Shown here piece after piece: positions 50,973 to 60,457 of a stretch of 64,000 nucleotides of DNA. The first letter of the stretch is position 1. Every line of letters starts with the position of its first letter. The stretch comes from Porticoccaceae bacterium (GTDB lineage: Bacteria > Pseudomonadota > Gammaproteobacteria > Pseudomonadales > Porticoccaceae), in contig DUBX01000045.1 in the NCBI GenBank assembly GCA_012960115.1, positions 1 to 64,000 of the forward strand, in the 5' to 3' direction. The notes under the pieces are model-generated. The model was not told the DNA's origin. It made no database searches and saw nothing but the letters and a program-made list of their open reading frames with translations. The translations under genes and the position numbers were made by a program.

Positions 50973-51455
50973 TCAGTAATGCTCGCTAGGTTTTTCATTG
51001 CCTGCGGGCTCTAGGTAAGGTTCTGGGAAATCCAGGCCAAGTAAAATTTCAGTTTCCAGGCTTTCCATGATCTCCGAATCTTTCTCATCGCTATGATCAT
51101 ACCCTAGCAAATGTAGAACACCATGAATAATCATATGTGCCCAGTGCGCGTTGATTGACTTATTTTGTTCAGTGGCTTCTTGCACTACGACGGGAGCGCA
51201 AATTACGAGGTCACCCAGTATCGGTAGAGGTTCTGGCACAACAGCGTCAAAGGGGAATGAAAGAACATTTGTAGGCCCTGTTTTCTCACGATACTGGCGA
51301 TTTAGTTGAGCGCTTTCTTTCTCATCTACAATTCGTATACTGAGCTCTAAGGTATCTGTTGTTCTCAGTGCCGCAGTAACCCAATGGTGAATGCTCGCTT
51401 CGTCCGGAGACTCCTCGGAGGTGCAAGCCCTTTGAATGTGGATGGAAATAGTCAT
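50973..51455 (-). CDS. ybeY: Endoribonuclease YbeY
   Basis: YbeY is a metalloprotein needed for 16S rRNA 3' maturation and 70S quality control. The 160-residue protein has NVLSFPFDAV and the zinc-binding motif HGVLHLLGYDHSDE (H-x3-H-x5-H). It lies 11 bases after phoH, in the conserved phoH-ybeY-corC-lnt order. Confidence 0.95.
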   Translation of the reverse strand: MTISIHIQRACTSEESPDEASIHHWVTAALRTTDTLELSIRIVDEKESAQLNRQYREKTGPTNVLSFPFDAVVPEPLPILGDLVICAPVVVQEATEQNKSINAHWAHMIIHGVLHLLGYDHSDEKDSEIMESLETEILLGLDFPEPYLEPAGNEKPSEHY

Positions 51456-51466
51456 AAATTAGAGCG

Positions 51467-52462
51467 CTAGGACTCTTTTTCATGAGCATCGTAGGCGTCT
51501 ACGATACTTTGAACAATCGGGTGGCGAACAACATCTCGAGACTCAAAATGAGTGAAGCTAATATCTTCAACAGATTCTAAAACGCTACAAGCATGCACTA
51601 ACCCTGAGTTAACACCACGAGGAAGATCTATCTGTGACATGTCGCCTGTAATGACGGCCGTGGAGCCAAATCCAACTCTTGTGAGAAACATTTTCATTTG
51701 TTCTCGAGTAGTGTTTTGACTTTCATCGAGAATGATATAGGCACCACTTAACGTGCGGCCACGCATATACGCAAGAGGCGCTATTTCAATAACATTGCGC
51801 TCCTGAAGTTTTGCGACTGTTTCAAAGCCGAGCATCTCGTGCAAAGCGTCATATAGGGGGCGCAGATAGGGGTCAACTTTTTGTGCCAGATCGCCAGGCA
51901 AGAACCCCAATCTCTCGCCAGCCTCAACGGCAGGTCGAACCAATAGAATGCGCTCCACCTCATCTCTTAATAAGGCTTCTACTGCGCAGGCAACAGCGAG
52001 GTAGGTTTTTCCTGTCCCAGCAGGGCCTATACCGAAATTAATGTCATGAGTTTGCATGGCCCGCACATAGCGCTGTTGATTTAGCCCGCGGGGCATAATA
52101 TTGCCTTTCTTAGTGCGAATAACCGAAAAGTTTTCGATATCACTGGGGGCAGGGATGGTGTTAGCCGATTGATCCATAGACTTTCTTCTCTCATATTGTC
52201 GCAGGTGTAGATGTACCTCTTCGGGAGATACATGGTCGGAGTGAGCCGTGTGTTGATAAAGATTATAGATAACATCTGCAGCGTGCTGAGCAGGTTCAGC
52301 TTCGCCATAGACGGCGAAGAAGTTATCGCGTGAACGTATTTCTACTTTTAGCCGTTGTTCAATTAGGCGCAAATTATCATCAAATTGTCCGCAAAGTGAG
52401 GCAAGACGGGGAGCTTCATTTGGCTCAAGGGTGATGTTAAGGGCAGCAGGATGGCTTTCCAT
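51467..52462 (-). CDS. ybeZ: PhoH-like ATPase YbeZ
   Basis: A PhoH-family P-loop ATPase that works with YbeY in rRNA processing. The protein has GPAGTGKTYLAV (Walker A), VRPAVEAGERLGFLPGDL, and the Walker B-like YIILDESQNTT. I chose ATG 52462 (MESHPAALNITLEP, 331 residues), close to the E. coli start; a TTG three codons upstream is possible. Neither has a strong ribosome binding site. Confidence 0.94.
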   Translation of the reverse strand: MESHPAALNITLEPNEAPRLASLCGQFDDNLRLIEQRLKVEIRSRDNFFAVYGEAEPAQHAADVIYNLYQHTAHSDHVSPEEVHLHLRQYERRKSMDQSANTIPAPSDIENFSVIRTKKGNIMPRGLNQQRYVRAMQTHDINFGIGPAGTGKTYLAVACAVEALLRDEVERILLVRPAVEAGERLGFLPGDLAQKVDPYLRPLYDALHEMLGFETVAKLQERNVIEIAPLAYMRGRTLSGAYIILDESQNTTREQMKMFLTRVGFGSTAVITGDMSQIDLPRGVNSGLVHACSVLESVEDISFTHFESRDVVRHPIVQSIVDAYDAHEKES

Positions 52463-52509
52463 TTGTTTCAATGCGTGTTTACAAACCTCTACAGTTGATT
52501 TATATACCT

Positions 52510-52539
52510 AGCATAGCTTGATCTTGAGAGAAGGGTAAA
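52510..52539 (-). promoter_or_regulatory. Candidate promoter for the phoH-ybeY-corC-lnt run
   Basis: On the minus strand TTTACC (52534-52539) and TATGCT (52510-52515) are 18 bases apart, about 50 bases before phoH, in the 149-base miaB-phoH gap. Each box matches consensus at 4 of 6 positions. An AACTCT/AGAGTT inverted repeat (52538-52543, 52553-52558) overlaps the -35 side. No heat-shock sigma consensus was found. Confidence 0.35.
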
Positions 52540-52620
52540 CTCTTTTTGTCACAGAGTTATTACAAAACCCCCCTTTTGTTCATGCCAAGGCCTAAAAAGA
52601 AGTTATTAGTCATGAAAACT

Positions 52621-53958
52621 TCAGGCTAGCACTCCTCGAAGAGAGTTTGGCAGAGCTTCTGTAATAATCGCATCGGCAAATTCTCCGATAAGGCTGTGGT
52701 CGCTGGCGCGGAAATTAACCACTCGATTATTTTCAGTGCGGCCCTGTAATTCTCCTGGGTCTTTTCGGGAAATGCCAGTGACTAAAAGACGCTGTGTGCT
52801 GCCAACCATTCGCCGGCTAATTTCACTAGCGTTTTGCACGATACGGGTTTGTAGGATTTTTAGGCGCTGTTTTTTAACCTCATCACTCACGTTATCTGCC
52901 AAGTCTGCCGCGGGGGTGCCTGGCCGAGCGCTATAAATAAAGCTAAACGAAGTATCGAAACCAATGTGCTCGATAAGTTTCATTGTGGCGGCAAAATCAC
53001 CCTCGGTTTCGTTCGGGAAGCCAATAATGAAATCGGAAGAAATGCTAATGTCGGGCCGTAATTCTCGCAGGCGACGAATTTTTGATTTGTACTCAATAGC
53101 GGTGTGCCCGCGCTTCATTGCCATTAGAATCCGATCAGAGCCACTTTGTACGGGCAGGTGCAGGTGACTTACTAGCTCTGGAACCCTGCTGTAAACATCG
53201 ATAAGGGCGTCAGAAAACTCTACAGGGTGAGAAGTGGTATAGCGAATACGATCGATACCATTAATGCTGGCCACAAATGGTATCAATTCGGCGAAGTCGC
53301 ATATTGAGCCGTCAGGCATGTCGCCACGATAAGAGTTCACATTCTGACCCAGCAGGTTAACTTCGCGAACGCCTTGTTCGGCCAGAGAGTTTATCTCAGC
53401 GAGGACATCAGTAATTGGGCGGCTTACCTCTTCCCCTCGGGTGTAAGGAACCACGCAAAAAGTACAATATTTAGAGCAGCCCTCCATGATTGAGACAAAC
53501 GCGCTGACGCCGTCTGCTTCTGGGGTTGGTAGGCGATCGAACTTTTCAATTTCTGGAAAACTGATATCGACAATCACTACACCATCAACTTTTCGGGACT
53601 CCATCATCTCTGGTAATCGATGTAGAGTTTGAGGGCCAAAAATCAGATCAACAAATGGGGCCCGCTTGGAAATTGCTTCACCTTCTTGGCTAGCAACACA
53701 GCCCCCAACACCAATAATCAGATCAGGCTTAGCTTCTTTTAGGTGCTTCCAGCGACCTAATTGATGAAAGACTTTTTCTTGGGCTTTTTCTCGAATTGAG
53801 CAGGTGTTGAGCAATATTACATCTGCGTCTTTTGCGTTATCTGTAGCGACCATCTGATGACTTTCACCGAGTAAATCTCGCATACGAGAGGAGTCATACT
53901 CATTCATTTGACAGCCATGAGTGACGATATGAAGTTTCTTAATGGGCTTTTCCTGCAT
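52621..53958 (-). CDS. miaB: tRNA-2-methylthio-N6-isopentenyladenosine synthase MiaB
   Basis: MiaB adds the methylthio group to i6A37 of tRNAs reading U-starting codons. The 445-residue protein has the three cysteines of the auxiliary cluster ([37 protein letters not shown]), the radical-SAM triad [15 protein letters not shown], and a C-terminal TRAM domain. It is divergent from the DUF1820 gene. Confidence 0.96.
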   Translation of the reverse strand: MQEKPIKKLHIVTHGCQMNEYDSSRMRDLLGESHQMVATDNAKDADVILLNTCSIREKAQEKVFHQLGRWKHLKEAKPDLIIGVGGCVASQEGEAISKRAPFVDLIFGPQTLHRLPEMMESRKVDGVVIVDISFPEIEKFDRLPTPEADGVSAFVSIMEGCSKYCTFCVVPYTRGEEVSRPITDVLAEINSLAEQGVREVNLLGQNVNSYRGDMPDGSICDFAELIPFVASINGIDRIRYTTSHPVEFSDALIDVYSRVPELVSHLHLPVQSGSDRILMAMKRGHTAIEYKSKIRRLRELRPDISISSDFIIGFPNETEGDFAATMKLIEHIGFDTSFSFIYSARPGTPAADLADNVSDEVKKQRLKILQTRIVQNASEISRRMVGSTQRLLVTGISRKDPGELQGRTENNRVVNFRASDHSLIGEFADAIITEALPNSLRGVLA

Positions 53959-54045
53959 GCTCTACACATTTCTTTTCAAATAGAGGCGCATTATAGCCTT
54001 GGCGGCCCAATCCGCAACATTTTGCAGTGTGATTAAACCGGCTTG

Positions 54046-54054
54046 TGGTATTAT
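54046..54054 (+). promoter_or_regulatory. Candidate extended -10 promoter for the DUF1820 gene
   Basis: TGGTATTAT (54046-54054) is an extended -10 element about 38 bases before the ATG at 54093. No convincing -35 box lies 16-18 bases upstream, which extended -10 promoters tolerate. Confidence 0.4.
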
Positions 54055-54092
54055 CCCCTTCTTTAATTCTATACCAATCACAGTGGCATCTT

Positions 54093-54428
54093 ATGGCTAG
54101 CGAACCCATTTATCGAATTACTTTTCACAATCAAGGGCATGTGTATGAAATCTATGCACGACACGTTTTTCAAAGTGACCTTTGGGGCTTTCTTGAAGTT
54201 GAAGAGTTTATATTTGGCGAGCGTTCGCAAATGATAGTTGATCCTGCTGAAGAGAAGTTAAAAAATGAATTTTCTGGAATAAAGCGCAGCTTTATTCCTA
54301 TGCAATCTATTGTTCGTATCGATGAGGTTGAAAAGGAAGGAACAGGAAAAATTACCGAAGCAAGTGGTGGTAATGTTAGTTCATTCCCATTTCCGCCTAT
54401 GGCTAAAGCAAAACCTTCAGCGGATTAG
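54093..54428 (+). CDS. DUF1820 family protein
   Basis: A 111-residue soluble protein, MASEPIYRITFHNQG, then YARHVFQSDLWGFLEVEEF and SFIPMQSIVRIDEVEKEG. I recognise the DUF1820 family of Pseudomonas-like gammaproteobacteria, which has no assigned function. I chose ATG 54093; a GTG at 54045 is in frame but the added 16 residues overlap the candidate promoter. It stands alone between miaB (divergent) and gspE. Confidence 0.75.
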   Translation: MASEPIYRITFHNQGHVYEIYARHVFQSDLWGFLEVEEFIFGERSQMIVDPAEEKLKNEFSGIKRSFIPMQSIVRIDEVEKEGTGKITEASGGNVSSFPFPPMAKAKPSAD

Positions 54429-54530
54429 AAACTGCGCACTTTAACGCGGTTGCTCATATTGTTTTGATTTTCCATGTAATATACGATATTGATTAATATT
54501 GCTATAACAAGACTTTAGCGGGTATTCACG

Positions 54531-55994
54531 ATGTCAGAATCGACTATTAAATTATTGCCTTTTGAGTTTGCTCGAAGTAACGGCCTGTTACTGCGGGAAT
54601 TAGAAGGTGACCTGATATTGTCGCCCCAAGCCAATCAGTGGGCTATCTCAGAAGTTATTCGAGCCAACAACAAATTTTCTGCCGTTACCCGTCTTGATGG
54701 TGAGTCTTTCGAGAAAATGTTGGCGTCGATCTATAGTGGCCGGAAAAACTCCTCAGAATCAGTGATGGAAGATATTAAAGATTTTGTCGACATGGAGTCT
54801 GCAGCGGCGGAATTGGAAGATACTGGCGACCTTTTAGATTCTGAAGATGATGCGCCGATTATTCGTCTTCTTAATGCGATTTTGGCGGAATCGTTAAAAG
54901 AAAAGGCCTCTGATATTCATATTGAGCCCTACGAGAAGGAATCCTTGGTGCGGTTTCGTCTCGATGGCGTGCTCAGCACAGTGCTAAAACCGTCAGTGCA
55001 GATCACACCTCTACTAATTTCTCGTATTAAAGTAATGTCGAAACTTGATATTGCAGAGAAAAGATTACCCCAAGACGGCCGCATGAGCGTCAAACTTGGA
55101 GGACGTAGTATTGATTTGCGCATTTCCACTATGCCGTCAAGTCACGGTGAAAGAGTGGTAATGCGTCTTTTGGATAAAGATGCAGGTAAGCTACAGGTGG
55201 ACGATCTGGGCATGCCTAAGGATACCTCTGATCAACTTGATGATTTAATTCGTCGTCCCCACGGCATTATTTTGGTCACGGGCCCAACAGGGTCAGGTAA
55301 AACCACAACCCTCTATGCTGCGTTACAGCAAATGGATCGACAGGGCCGCAATATCATGACCGTTGAGGATCCGGTGGAATATGATTTGCCAGGCATTAGT
55401 CAAACCCAAATAAATTTACGCGCTGGAATGACTTTCGCGCGCGGTTTAAAAGCCATTTTACGTCAAGATCCAGATGTTATCTTGATCGGTGAGATTCGTG
55501 ATGGAGAAACGGCTGAAATTGCTACTCAGTCAAGCTTAACCGGCCACCTAGTATTGTCCACACTACATACTAATACTGCGGCCGGCGCCATTACTCGCTT
55601 GCAGGACCTCGGCGTCGATAGCTTTTTACTGGCATCTACTATCAGGGGTATTCTGTCCCAACGGCTGCTGCGCAGGCTTTGCCTCAGTTGTCGTAAGCCA
55701 GTTCAGCCTAATGAATTTAATCGAGAGTTATTACGTTTAGAGCTCGGCAAGACTATTTATGAAGCTGGCGGTTGCCCTAAATGCAACAGCACCGGTTATG
55801 CAGGACGTCAAGCTTTGTTTGAGTTAGTCACGGTGGATGCGCCATTACAGACGCTAATTCATGAAAATGCGGGAGAAATCGAGTTAGAGGCTTCGATTCG
55901 CCGGCAAGTGCCTAGTATTCGACAAGCGGGACTAAAATTGGTTTGTGACGGAGTCACTACAATCGAAGAAGTTCTTCGTGTCACCAGTGTGTAA
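54531..55994 (+). CDS. gspE: Type II secretion ATPase GspE
   Basis: GspE is the cytoplasmic hexameric ATPase that powers pseudopilus assembly in the type II secretion system (T2SS). The 487-residue protein has an N-terminal GspL-binding domain, Walker A GPTGSGKTTT (about 251), Asp and His boxes, Walker B-like DVILIGEIRDGETAE, and two CxxC pairs at 384/387 and 415/418 that form the zinc C-M domain. The 102-base gap before it is AT-rich, with no promoter I can fix. gspF starts 6 bases after it. Confidence 0.96.
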   Translation: MSESTIKLLPFEFARSNGLLLRELEGDLILSPQANQWAISEVIRANNKFSAVTRLDGESFEKMLASIYSGRKNSSESVMEDIKDFVDMESAAAELEDTGDLLDSEDDAPIIRLLNAILAESLKEKASDIHIEPYEKESLVRFRLDGVLSTVLKPSVQITPLLISRIKVMSKLDIAEKRLPQDGRMSVKLGGRSIDLRISTMPSSHGERVVMRLLDKDAGKLQVDDLGMPKDTSDQLDDLIRRPHGIILVTGPTGSGKTTTLYAALQQMDRQGRNIMTVEDPVEYDLPGISQTQINLRAGMTFARGLKAILRQDPDVILIGEIRDGETAEIATQSSLTGHLVLSTLHTNTAAGAITRLQDLGVDSFLLASTIRGILSQRLLRRLCLSCRKPVQPNEFNRELLRLELGKTIYEAGGCPKCNSTGYAGRQALFELVTVDAPLQTLIHENAGEIELEASIRRQVPSIRQAGLKLVCDGVTTIEEVLRVTSV

Positions 55995-56000
55995 CTGACT

Positions 56001-57212
56001 ATGCCTGCTTTTGATTACTCGGCTTACAATACAGACGGAAAACTTGTTGATGGTGTTATCGCGGCCGATTCTGAACGTCAAGCGAGACGCCTATTAAAAG
56101 ACAAAAAACTATTGCCATCGACTCTCTCAGAGGTGAATCAGGCTAGCAAGAATAAAGGTTATCGCATTAGGCGCCAGGCCAAGGTTGATAATTTTGATCT
56201 TTCACTGTTGCTTCACCAGCAGGCTATTTTGATTCAGTCTGGATTGCCCCTTGAAGAATCTTTGCGCATGACCATCGAGCAAGCTGAGACAGATAAGCAG
56301 CGGCGTATGGTGGAAAGTTGGCGTAGCGAGATTATTGAAGGTCGCAGTTTTTCTGAAGCCCTGCGACGTTCGCCCTATAAAATTCCTGATAGTGTTATCG
56401 CCGGTGTCGGGGTGGGTGAAGAGAGTGGCCATCTGCACAAGATCCTATTGCGCCTCGCTGAAGAACTTGAAACCAGTGCCGCAAACCGTAAAACCATCAC
56501 GCGTGCACTTGTCTATCCCATGACATTGATTAGTGTTTCAATCATTATGATTTCAATGATGATGGTTTGGGTGGTGCCAAAGATTACAGCGGTATTTGCC
56601 AGTTCAAATCGTGAGTTACCGTTGATTACCACAGTCGTGGTTAGTTTAAGCGACTTTACTCAGAATTATGGCCTTTATGTTTTGGGGTTAATCATTCTTA
56701 GTGTTTTAAGTTTCCGCCAAGCTATGCAGAATGCTGCGCGCAAACAGCGGTGGCATGCTTTTATACTGACCTTGCCTGGTGTGGGTCGATGGGTGCGCAT
56801 GGCCGACATTTCAGATTGGGCTCGCAGTTTAGGTGTGCTTCTAAATAGCGGGGTTCCCGCATTGGCAGCGCTAAATATATCGGCTGCTGTCGTCAGTAAC
56901 CTTTCGCTGCAAAGCAAATTTAAAAAGGTTACTGAGGCCATGCGTCAGGGTACTAGCTTACATAAGGCACTAGAAGATAATCTAGATGGTAGTGGGTTTT
57001 TGGTTCATATGGTAGGCAGTGGCGAAGCATCCAGTGAGTTGGATAAAATGCTACTGCGAGTGGCTGAGTATTATTCAGTGAGGTTAAATAACGCAGTTGA
57101 AGTATTCTTAAAGTTACTTAACCCAATCTTAATCATCCTCATGGGCGCGATGATCTTAGGTATTGTGGCGGCGATTATGTTGCCCATTATGGATATGAAC
57201 AATGCGATTTAA
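56001..57212 (+). CDS. gspF: Type II secretion inner-membrane protein GspF
   Basis: GspF is the polytopic platform protein of the T2SS. The 403-residue protein has two T2SSF domains, with the first cytoplasmic motif LLLHQQAILIQSGLPLEESL and VGVGEESGHLHKILLRLAE, and hydrophobic segments near 170-195, 215-240 and 370-400. Both repeats end with a GxGE(x)SG motif (GVGEESGHL and GSGEASSELD). Confidence 0.95.
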   Translation: MPAFDYSAYNTDGKLVDGVIAADSERQARRLLKDKKLLPSTLSEVNQASKNKGYRIRRQAKVDNFDLSLLLHQQAILIQSGLPLEESLRMTIEQAETDKQRRMVESWRSEIIEGRSFSEALRRSPYKIPDSVIAGVGVGEESGHLHKILLRLAEELETSAANRKTITRALVYPMTLISVSIIMISMMMVWVVPKITAVFASSNRELPLITTVVVSLSDFTQNYGLYVLGLIILSVLSFRQAMQNAARKQRWHAFILTLPGVGRWVRMADISDWARSLGVLLNSGVPALAALNISAAVVSNLSLQSKFKKVTEAMRQGTSLHKALEDNLDGSGFLVHMVGSGEASSELDKMLLRVAEYYSVRLNNAVEVFLKLLNPILIILMGAMILGIVAAIMLPIMDMNNAI

Positions 57213-57271
57213 TTATTCGCCTAATATCGTTGAATCAAATATAAATAAAGTTAAAGGGGGAGTTAAATAAA

Positions 57272-57703
57272 ATGAAGTCAAATAAAACACAGCGCGGGTT
57301 TACTCTGATTGAAGTAATGATCGTTGTAACCATTATGGCGTTGATGATTGCTGCAATTGCACCGAATTTATTTAGAAATGTTGTGAAAGCGGAGGCTATA
57401 CGGGTCGCTTCAGATATTCGCCAAGTTGAGAGTGCTTTAAAATTCTATCGATTAGATAACTATCGCTATCCTTCACAGTCTCAAGGTTTAGAGGCCTTAG
57501 TGTCAGCACCTTCTGGGTCAACAGCAGCTCAGTGGAATGGACCTTATTTAGACAAGCTACCCTCAGATCCTTATGGCATTCAATACCAATACTTAAATCC
57601 AGGCACTCACGGTAAGCAGGTTGAGGTGTACACTTTGGGTTTAGACAACGTTCAAGGTGGAGAGGGTTCAGATAAAGATTGGGGCAATTGGAATCTTGAT
57701 TGA
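57272..57703 (+). CDS. gspG: Major pseudopilin GspG
   Basis: GspG polymerises into the T2SS pseudopilus. The 143-residue preprotein has the type IV prepilin site QRG|FTLIEVMIVV, with Gly9 before Phe10 and Glu14 as the mature Glu5. The C-terminal part PSDPYGIQYQYLNPGTHG and WGNWNL is typical of the calcium-binding GspG end. GGGGGAG upstream is a strong ribosome binding site, fitting high expression. Confidence 0.97.
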   Translation: MKSNKTQRGFTLIEVMIVVTIMALMIAAIAPNLFRNVVKAEAIRVASDIRQVESALKFYRLDNYRYPSQSQGLEALVSAPSGSTAAQWNGPYLDKLPSDPYGIQYQYLNPGTHGKQVEVYTLGLDNVQGGEGSDKDWGNWNLD

Positions 57704-57745
57704 ATCTTTTGTTGATCAGATAAATCGAGTGCTTAAGTAGGGTTT

Positions 57746-58321
57746 ATGAGGCGTGCTCAGGGTTTTACCCTTATCGAATTACTCATTGTCGTTGCTATTA
57801 TTGTGATTTTGTCTGCTATTAGTGGGTTGGCGATCAACCAAGCCTTCAGTCGGCGCTATTCAGCCGAGGCAGACAAGTTACTTATTTGGCTGCAACAATT
57901 ATCAGAGCGCTCCTCACTTGAGAGTGCCGCCTACGGCATTGTTACCAACACCAACACCGACAATGAGAGTCGAGAGGCTACCGAGCTTGTCGCGGTGGTC
58001 TACTTCAAAAATCGCTGGATCGCAGTGACTTCGCCGCAGCCTTTTGTATTGGGAACAGAGTCCATTATCGGCTGGGATATGGAGGTGTTGGAGGAAGAGC
58101 TATTACCTCAAAGCCGACCCCAGACTCTGGGGGTAATTGATAGAGATGAAGTTAAAACAACAGAGAAAGAATTCCTGTTGCCAGAAATGGCGTTCTTGCC
58201 CGATGGTTATGTCGAGCCTCAAGGAGCCATTCAGTTGTCTTTTGATTCTTCTACATTAATCTATTCTTTTGTCTGGGATGATGAGACCTCAAGGATGATT
58301 TTGGAGGCCAATGCCTTATGA
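57746..58321 (+). CDS. gspH: Minor pseudopilin GspH
   Basis: The 191-residue preprotein has the site AQG|FTLIELLIVVAII with Glu11 as mature Glu5, followed by a globular domain. Position after gspG and length fit GspH. Its stop overlaps the gspI ATG by 4 bases. Confidence 0.9.
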   Translation: MRRAQGFTLIELLIVVAIIVILSAISGLAINQAFSRRYSAEADKLLIWLQQLSERSSLESAAYGIVTNTNTDNESREATELVAVVYFKNRWIAVTSPQPFVLGTESIIGWDMEVLEEELLPQSRPQTLGVIDRDEVKTTEKEFLLPEMAFLPDGYVEPQGAIQLSFDSSTLIYSFVWDDETSRMILEANAL

Positions 58322-58707
58322 AATACTCGACTAAGGAGAAAGGATTTACTCTCATTGAGGTGATGGTTGCCCTTTTTATACTGAGCCTAGTGTTAGGCAG
58401 TGCCGTCCAAATGGTGCATCAGTATAGTGATGAGCGGTTGCGTATTAGAGAGCGTTTTTTCGCTAATCAGGTGGCTTGGAATCATCTTTTTGAGCGTTAC
58501 CAGCATTCTCAGAAGTGGACAGCCAGCGCAGGCCTTCCAAACTTAAAGACCAAAGGTGTGGATAAGCAAGCTGGCCAGGACTGGCGTTGGGAAATGAAAG
58601 TTGAGAAGGCTATGGGGCAAGACTTGTATCGCTATCAAGCTCAGTCTGGTTCAGTTAACAGTAAAAATTACCAGGCCACCTTGGCTGTTTATCTGGTTGA
58701 AAATTAG
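58318..58707 (+). CDS. gspI: Minor pseudopilin GspI
   Basis: The 129-residue preprotein has the site EKG|FTLIEVMVALFILSLV with Glu14 as mature Glu5, and the short GspI domain (QVAWNHLFERYQ). GspI, J and K form the tip complex of the pseudopilus. The stop abuts gspJ. Confidence 0.92.
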   Translation: MKYSTKEKGFTLIEVMVALFILSLVLGSAVQMVHQYSDERLRIRERFFANQVAWNHLFERYQHSQKWTASAGLPNLKTKGVDKQAGQDWRWEMKVEKAMGQDLYRYQAQSGSVNSKNYQATLAVYLVEN

Positions 58708-59325
58708 ATGTTGAACCTGTATTCCAGTAATCGTCAAAATGGCTTCACCTTAATTGAAGTGCTCGTCTCCTTAGGGATATTGGCGGTAATGTCAGTAATG
58801 TCCTATCAGGCGGTGGAAGTTGTTTTGGGTGCCAATGAACGTAGCCGCACAGATCTTGCCGAAGACGTTAAATTACAACGTGCCTGGCAGATTATTGGAC
58901 GTGATTTGCTGCATATGAGGCCTCGCCGTTTTGCCGATGGATTAGGGCAAGTCGAGGATGCGTATCTGACTAATCCCAGCGAGTTTGGCGTTCGGTTCAG
59001 CCGCGGTGGTGGGCCCATGGTTAGATCTAATCCTAGTGGTGTCCGGCGAGTAGATTATAAAATCAATAGTGACCAACAATTGCAGCGCACCTCGTGGGCT
59101 ATTACTGAGTCACCTCGGCTTAGTGACGGCAATACCTTCACCCTTATTGGTGGTGTTGAAAATGTAGTTTTTGAGCACCTTAGTCGCACTGGCTACTCTA
59201 AAGACTGGCCGCCAATTAACCAGCCTCTAAGTAAATATGCATTGCCAAGGATGATTAGAGTAACGATTACCTTAGAGAACGAGCGCGAGACTTCTCGTTT
59301 ATTTCCGGGGGTGGTTCGTGATTAA
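58708..59325 (+). CDS. gspJ: Minor pseudopilin GspJ
   Basis: The 205-residue preprotein has the site QNG|FTLIEVLVSLGILAVM and the GspJ features MSYQAVEVVLGA and WQIIGRDLLHMRPR. It overlaps gspK by 8 bases. Confidence 0.93.
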   Translation: MLNLYSSNRQNGFTLIEVLVSLGILAVMSVMSYQAVEVVLGANERSRTDLAEDVKLQRAWQIIGRDLLHMRPRRFADGLGQVEDAYLTNPSEFGVRFSRGGGPMVRSNPSGVRRVDYKINSDQQLQRTSWAITESPRLSDGNTFTLIGGVENVVFEHLSRTGYSKDWPPINQPLSKYALPRMIRVTITLENERETSRLFPGVVRD

Positions 59326-60457
59326 AAGTGGGCCTCAAAAACAGCGTGGTGTGGCTCTGCTGGCTGCATTGATTCTGATGTTAGCGGTAGTCCTTATTTT
59401 GACCAACATTTTTTATCGTCACCAGATTGATGTTTCTCAGGCTTCCGCGTCTTTGCACGGTGACCAGGCGTTATTAATAGCTATTAGTGGGGAAGGTTGG
59501 GCAGGTGAGCTATTGTCTGATAAAAATGATAACCGGGATGTTGATGACTATGGCGAGATATGGGCCCAAGCAATGCCCTTGCTTCCCGTGGAAGGGGGCA
59601 CGCTAAAAGGCTGTGTCAGTGACTTACAGGGCAAAATAAATCTTAATAGTTTTGTCACCTATCGCGGTTCGTCTCTCAATAATGAACTTAATAATTTTGG
59701 TACTATGGGTGTGGCTAAAGCTTGGCTAAATCTCATGGACATGCTTCAAATTCCCGCCAGCCCTGATCGAGTAGCCACTATTGTTGATTGGGTAGATTCG
59801 GATTCATTTGTTATTAATAGTTGGGGTGCGGAGCAACCGGATTATGAGGGACTTACATTCCCCAGAATGGTCGCTAATGATTTTATTTCTGATGCGTCTG
59901 AGCTCGCAGCGATTAAGGGTTATTCTGTGCAGGAAGTGCAAATGCTATTGCCGTGGATGACTGCGCTACCAGGTTCAACTCCCATCAATATTAATACTGC
60001 GTCAGAGCAATTAATTCTCGCCTTGGGTGGGGAAAATGGGCAACAGTTTCTAGATCTAGTCAAACAGCTGAGGCCAATGAGTGACATCAATACTTTTTAT
60101 CAGGAGCTGGAGGCCTATTTCTTGATTCCATTGCTTGATGTCAAAAAACGTTGGCCGCCAACACTCGTCTCAGTCAAGTCTGATTATTTTCAACTTTATC
60201 TTGAAGTCACTTTAGGCGAGGCCCGGATTCAAGTTAAAAGCATAATGGATAGGAAAGGTAGGGCCAAACCAGTTATCATTGCGCGTGAGATTACTGTTGT
60301 GCCAGCTAGCCTGCCTGACAAAGAAGAGCAGTCTGCGGCTGAGCAATTATTTGCCAAAAAGAGTGACGATGAAGAGTCAAATGAGCAGTTGATACAACAA
60401 GGTAATATAGTACAGCCGGCCTGCGTTGCGATGGGTCTAATGGGAGAAATCACTTAG
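59318..60457 (+). CDS. gspK: Minor pseudopilin GspK
   Basis: The 379-residue product starts at GTG 59318. Its prepilin-like site QRG|VALLAALILML lacks Glu5 (Ala16 is there), which is normal for GspK, the pilus tip protein. The domain with GKINLNSFVTYRG and PININTASEQLILALGG is the GspK SAM-like region. gspL follows directly. Confidence 0.92.
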   Translation: MIKSGPQKQRGVALLAALILMLAVVLILTNIFYRHQIDVSQASASLHGDQALLIAISGEGWAGELLSDKNDNRDVDDYGEIWAQAMPLLPVEGGTLKGCVSDLQGKINLNSFVTYRGSSLNNELNNFGTMGVAKAWLNLMDMLQIPASPDRVATIVDWVDSDSFVINSWGAEQPDYEGLTFPRMVANDFISDASELAAIKGYSVQEVQMLLPWMTALPGSTPININTASEQLILALGGENGQQFLDLVKQLRPMSDINTFYQELEAYFLIPLLDVKKRWPPTLVSVKSDYFQLYLEVTLGEARIQVKSIMDRKGRAKPVIIAREITVVPASLPDKEEQSAAEQLFAKKSDDEESNEQLIQQGNIVQPACVAMGLMGEIT

